Assembly (NCBI GenBank): GCA_014192545.1
Contig: BJHL01000008.1
Coordinates: 62,001 to 126,000, forward strand
Length of the DNA stretch: 64,000 bases
Source: Phycisphaerae bacterium
GTDB lineage: Bacteria; Planctomycetota; Phycisphaerae; Phycisphaerales; UBA1924
Direction of reading: 5' to 3'
Position numbers and translations under genes: made by a program. Under the pieces are notes generated by a model. The model worked only from the letters and a program-made list of their open reading frames with translations. It was not told where the DNA came from and searched no databases. Positions 63,576 through 64,000 of this stretch are shown piece after piece. Numbering within the stretch: position 1 is the first letter of the stretch; every line of letters starts with the position of its first letter.

Positions 63576-64000
63576 ATGCATCTTGTTCGCTTCTCGGTAT
63601 TCGTCGCAGTTGGCATCCTGCTCACATGCCTTTCCGCTGCGGCGGTCGCCCAAGATGTTCTGCCCCGACCCCAGCAGCCGTTCAATGGCACCATCAACCT
63701 TCGCGCCAAAGAGTCGATTCCCGACTTTCCTCAGCCTGTGCAGGCACCCAAGGGCGCGCCCAATATTCTGCTGATCCTGCTGGACGATGTCGGGTTCGGC
63801 GCGACCAGCACATTCGGCGGCCCCTGCAATACTCCGACGTTCCAGATGCTGGCCGACAACGGCCTCAAGTTCAATCAATTCCACACCACCGCGCTGTGCA
63901 GCCCGACCCGAGCCGCACTGATCACCGGTCGCAATCACCATTCCGCGCACACCGGTGTCATCACCGAAGCCGCCACCGGCTTCCCCGGCTATGACTCGGT
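63576..64000 (+). CDS. Exported arylsulfatase, cut by the window end
   Basis: The first about 141 residues of a second sulfatase: signal peptide ending AAVAQD, then [20 protein letters not shown] with metal ligands and [18 protein letters not shown], the C-x-P-x-R formylglycine motif. It is the Cys type, so it also depends on a formylglycine-generating enzyme. It differs clearly from the first sulfatase (CTAGR) and resembles alkyl/arylsulfatases of the AtsA type. The C-terminus lies outside the window. Confidence 0.92.
   Translation, partial: MHLVRFSVFVAVGILLTCLSAAAVAQDVLPRPQQPFNGTINLRAKESIPDFPQPVQAPKGAPNILLILLDDVGFGATSTFGGPCNTPTFQMLADNGLKFNQFHTTALCSPTRAALITGRNHHSAHTGVITEAATGFPGYDS

Overview
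The window looks like chromosomal DNA of a GC-rich planctomycete, most likely class Phycisphaerae. This is inferred from gene content, not from an rRNA. The pointers are an exosortase/EpsI locus with two substrates that end in a Pro-Thr-Pro, hydrophobic, Arg-rich tail; a PurS-PurL fusion; sulfatases with their maturase; and planctomycete-style membrane zinc-ribbon and FN3-like proteins. No CRISPR array, rRNA or intact transposon was found. The only RNA gene found is one tRNA-Pro(CGG).

Layout. (1) 0.05-14.7 kb, minus strand: an extracellular polysaccharide and protein-sorting locus with a sugar-nucleotide epimerase, a Wzc-like co-polymerase/kinase whose P-loop lysine is replaced, a 1523-residue membrane-anchored TPR protein, EpsI, exosortase, a Wza-like export lipoprotein, a PTP-CTERM substrate and a secreted subtilase. 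(2) 14.8-24.8 kb: housekeeping and metabolic genes (lipA, a lipoprotein, argH, an isobutyryl-CoA-mutase-like large subunit, an unknown protein, mnmG) plus a PTP-CTERM vanadium haloperoxidase, probably sorted by the exosortase. (3) 24.8-29.9 kb: a tightly coupled minus-strand redox operon (DoxX, two tiny membrane proteins, a ferric-reductase/Rieske fusion and a Cys-rich membrane-anchored protein), then a YHS-peroxiredoxin fusion, a DUF6265 lipoprotein and a DCC-type thiol oxidoreductase. (4) 30-50 kb: core genes, namely rpsO-pnp, xseB, a ring-cleaving-type dioxygenase, pepA, thrC coupled to an ABC exporter, a Ycf46-like AAA ATPase, a HIT hydrolase, a pseudouridine synthase, and a pyrC / hydrolase / purL group. 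(5) 50-64 kb: starting just after tRNA-Pro, an accessory segment with stronger G/C third-position bias by eye. It holds an amidohydrolase, an IS3-family transposase remnant, DUF3300 and DUF2950 proteins, an exported formylglycine-generating enzyme, an HD-GYP protein flanked by a short direct repeat, two exported sulfatases (the second cut by the window end), a lipoprotein carbonic anhydrase and a DUF1254/DUF1214 protein. This looks like an acquired island for processing sulfated compounds at the cell surface.

How the genes fit together: the exosortase is expected to process PTP-tailed exported proteins and couple them to the surface polysaccharide made by the first locus. The formylglycine-generating enzyme would activate the two sulfatases. 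rpsO-pnp, the thrC-ABC operon and the purine/pyrimidine genes are ordinary core functions. The most unusual features are the five-gene overlapping redox operon, the short repeat families that have entered coding genes in frame (lipA, the subtilase signal region, purL), and the exosortase locus with its degenerate kinase.
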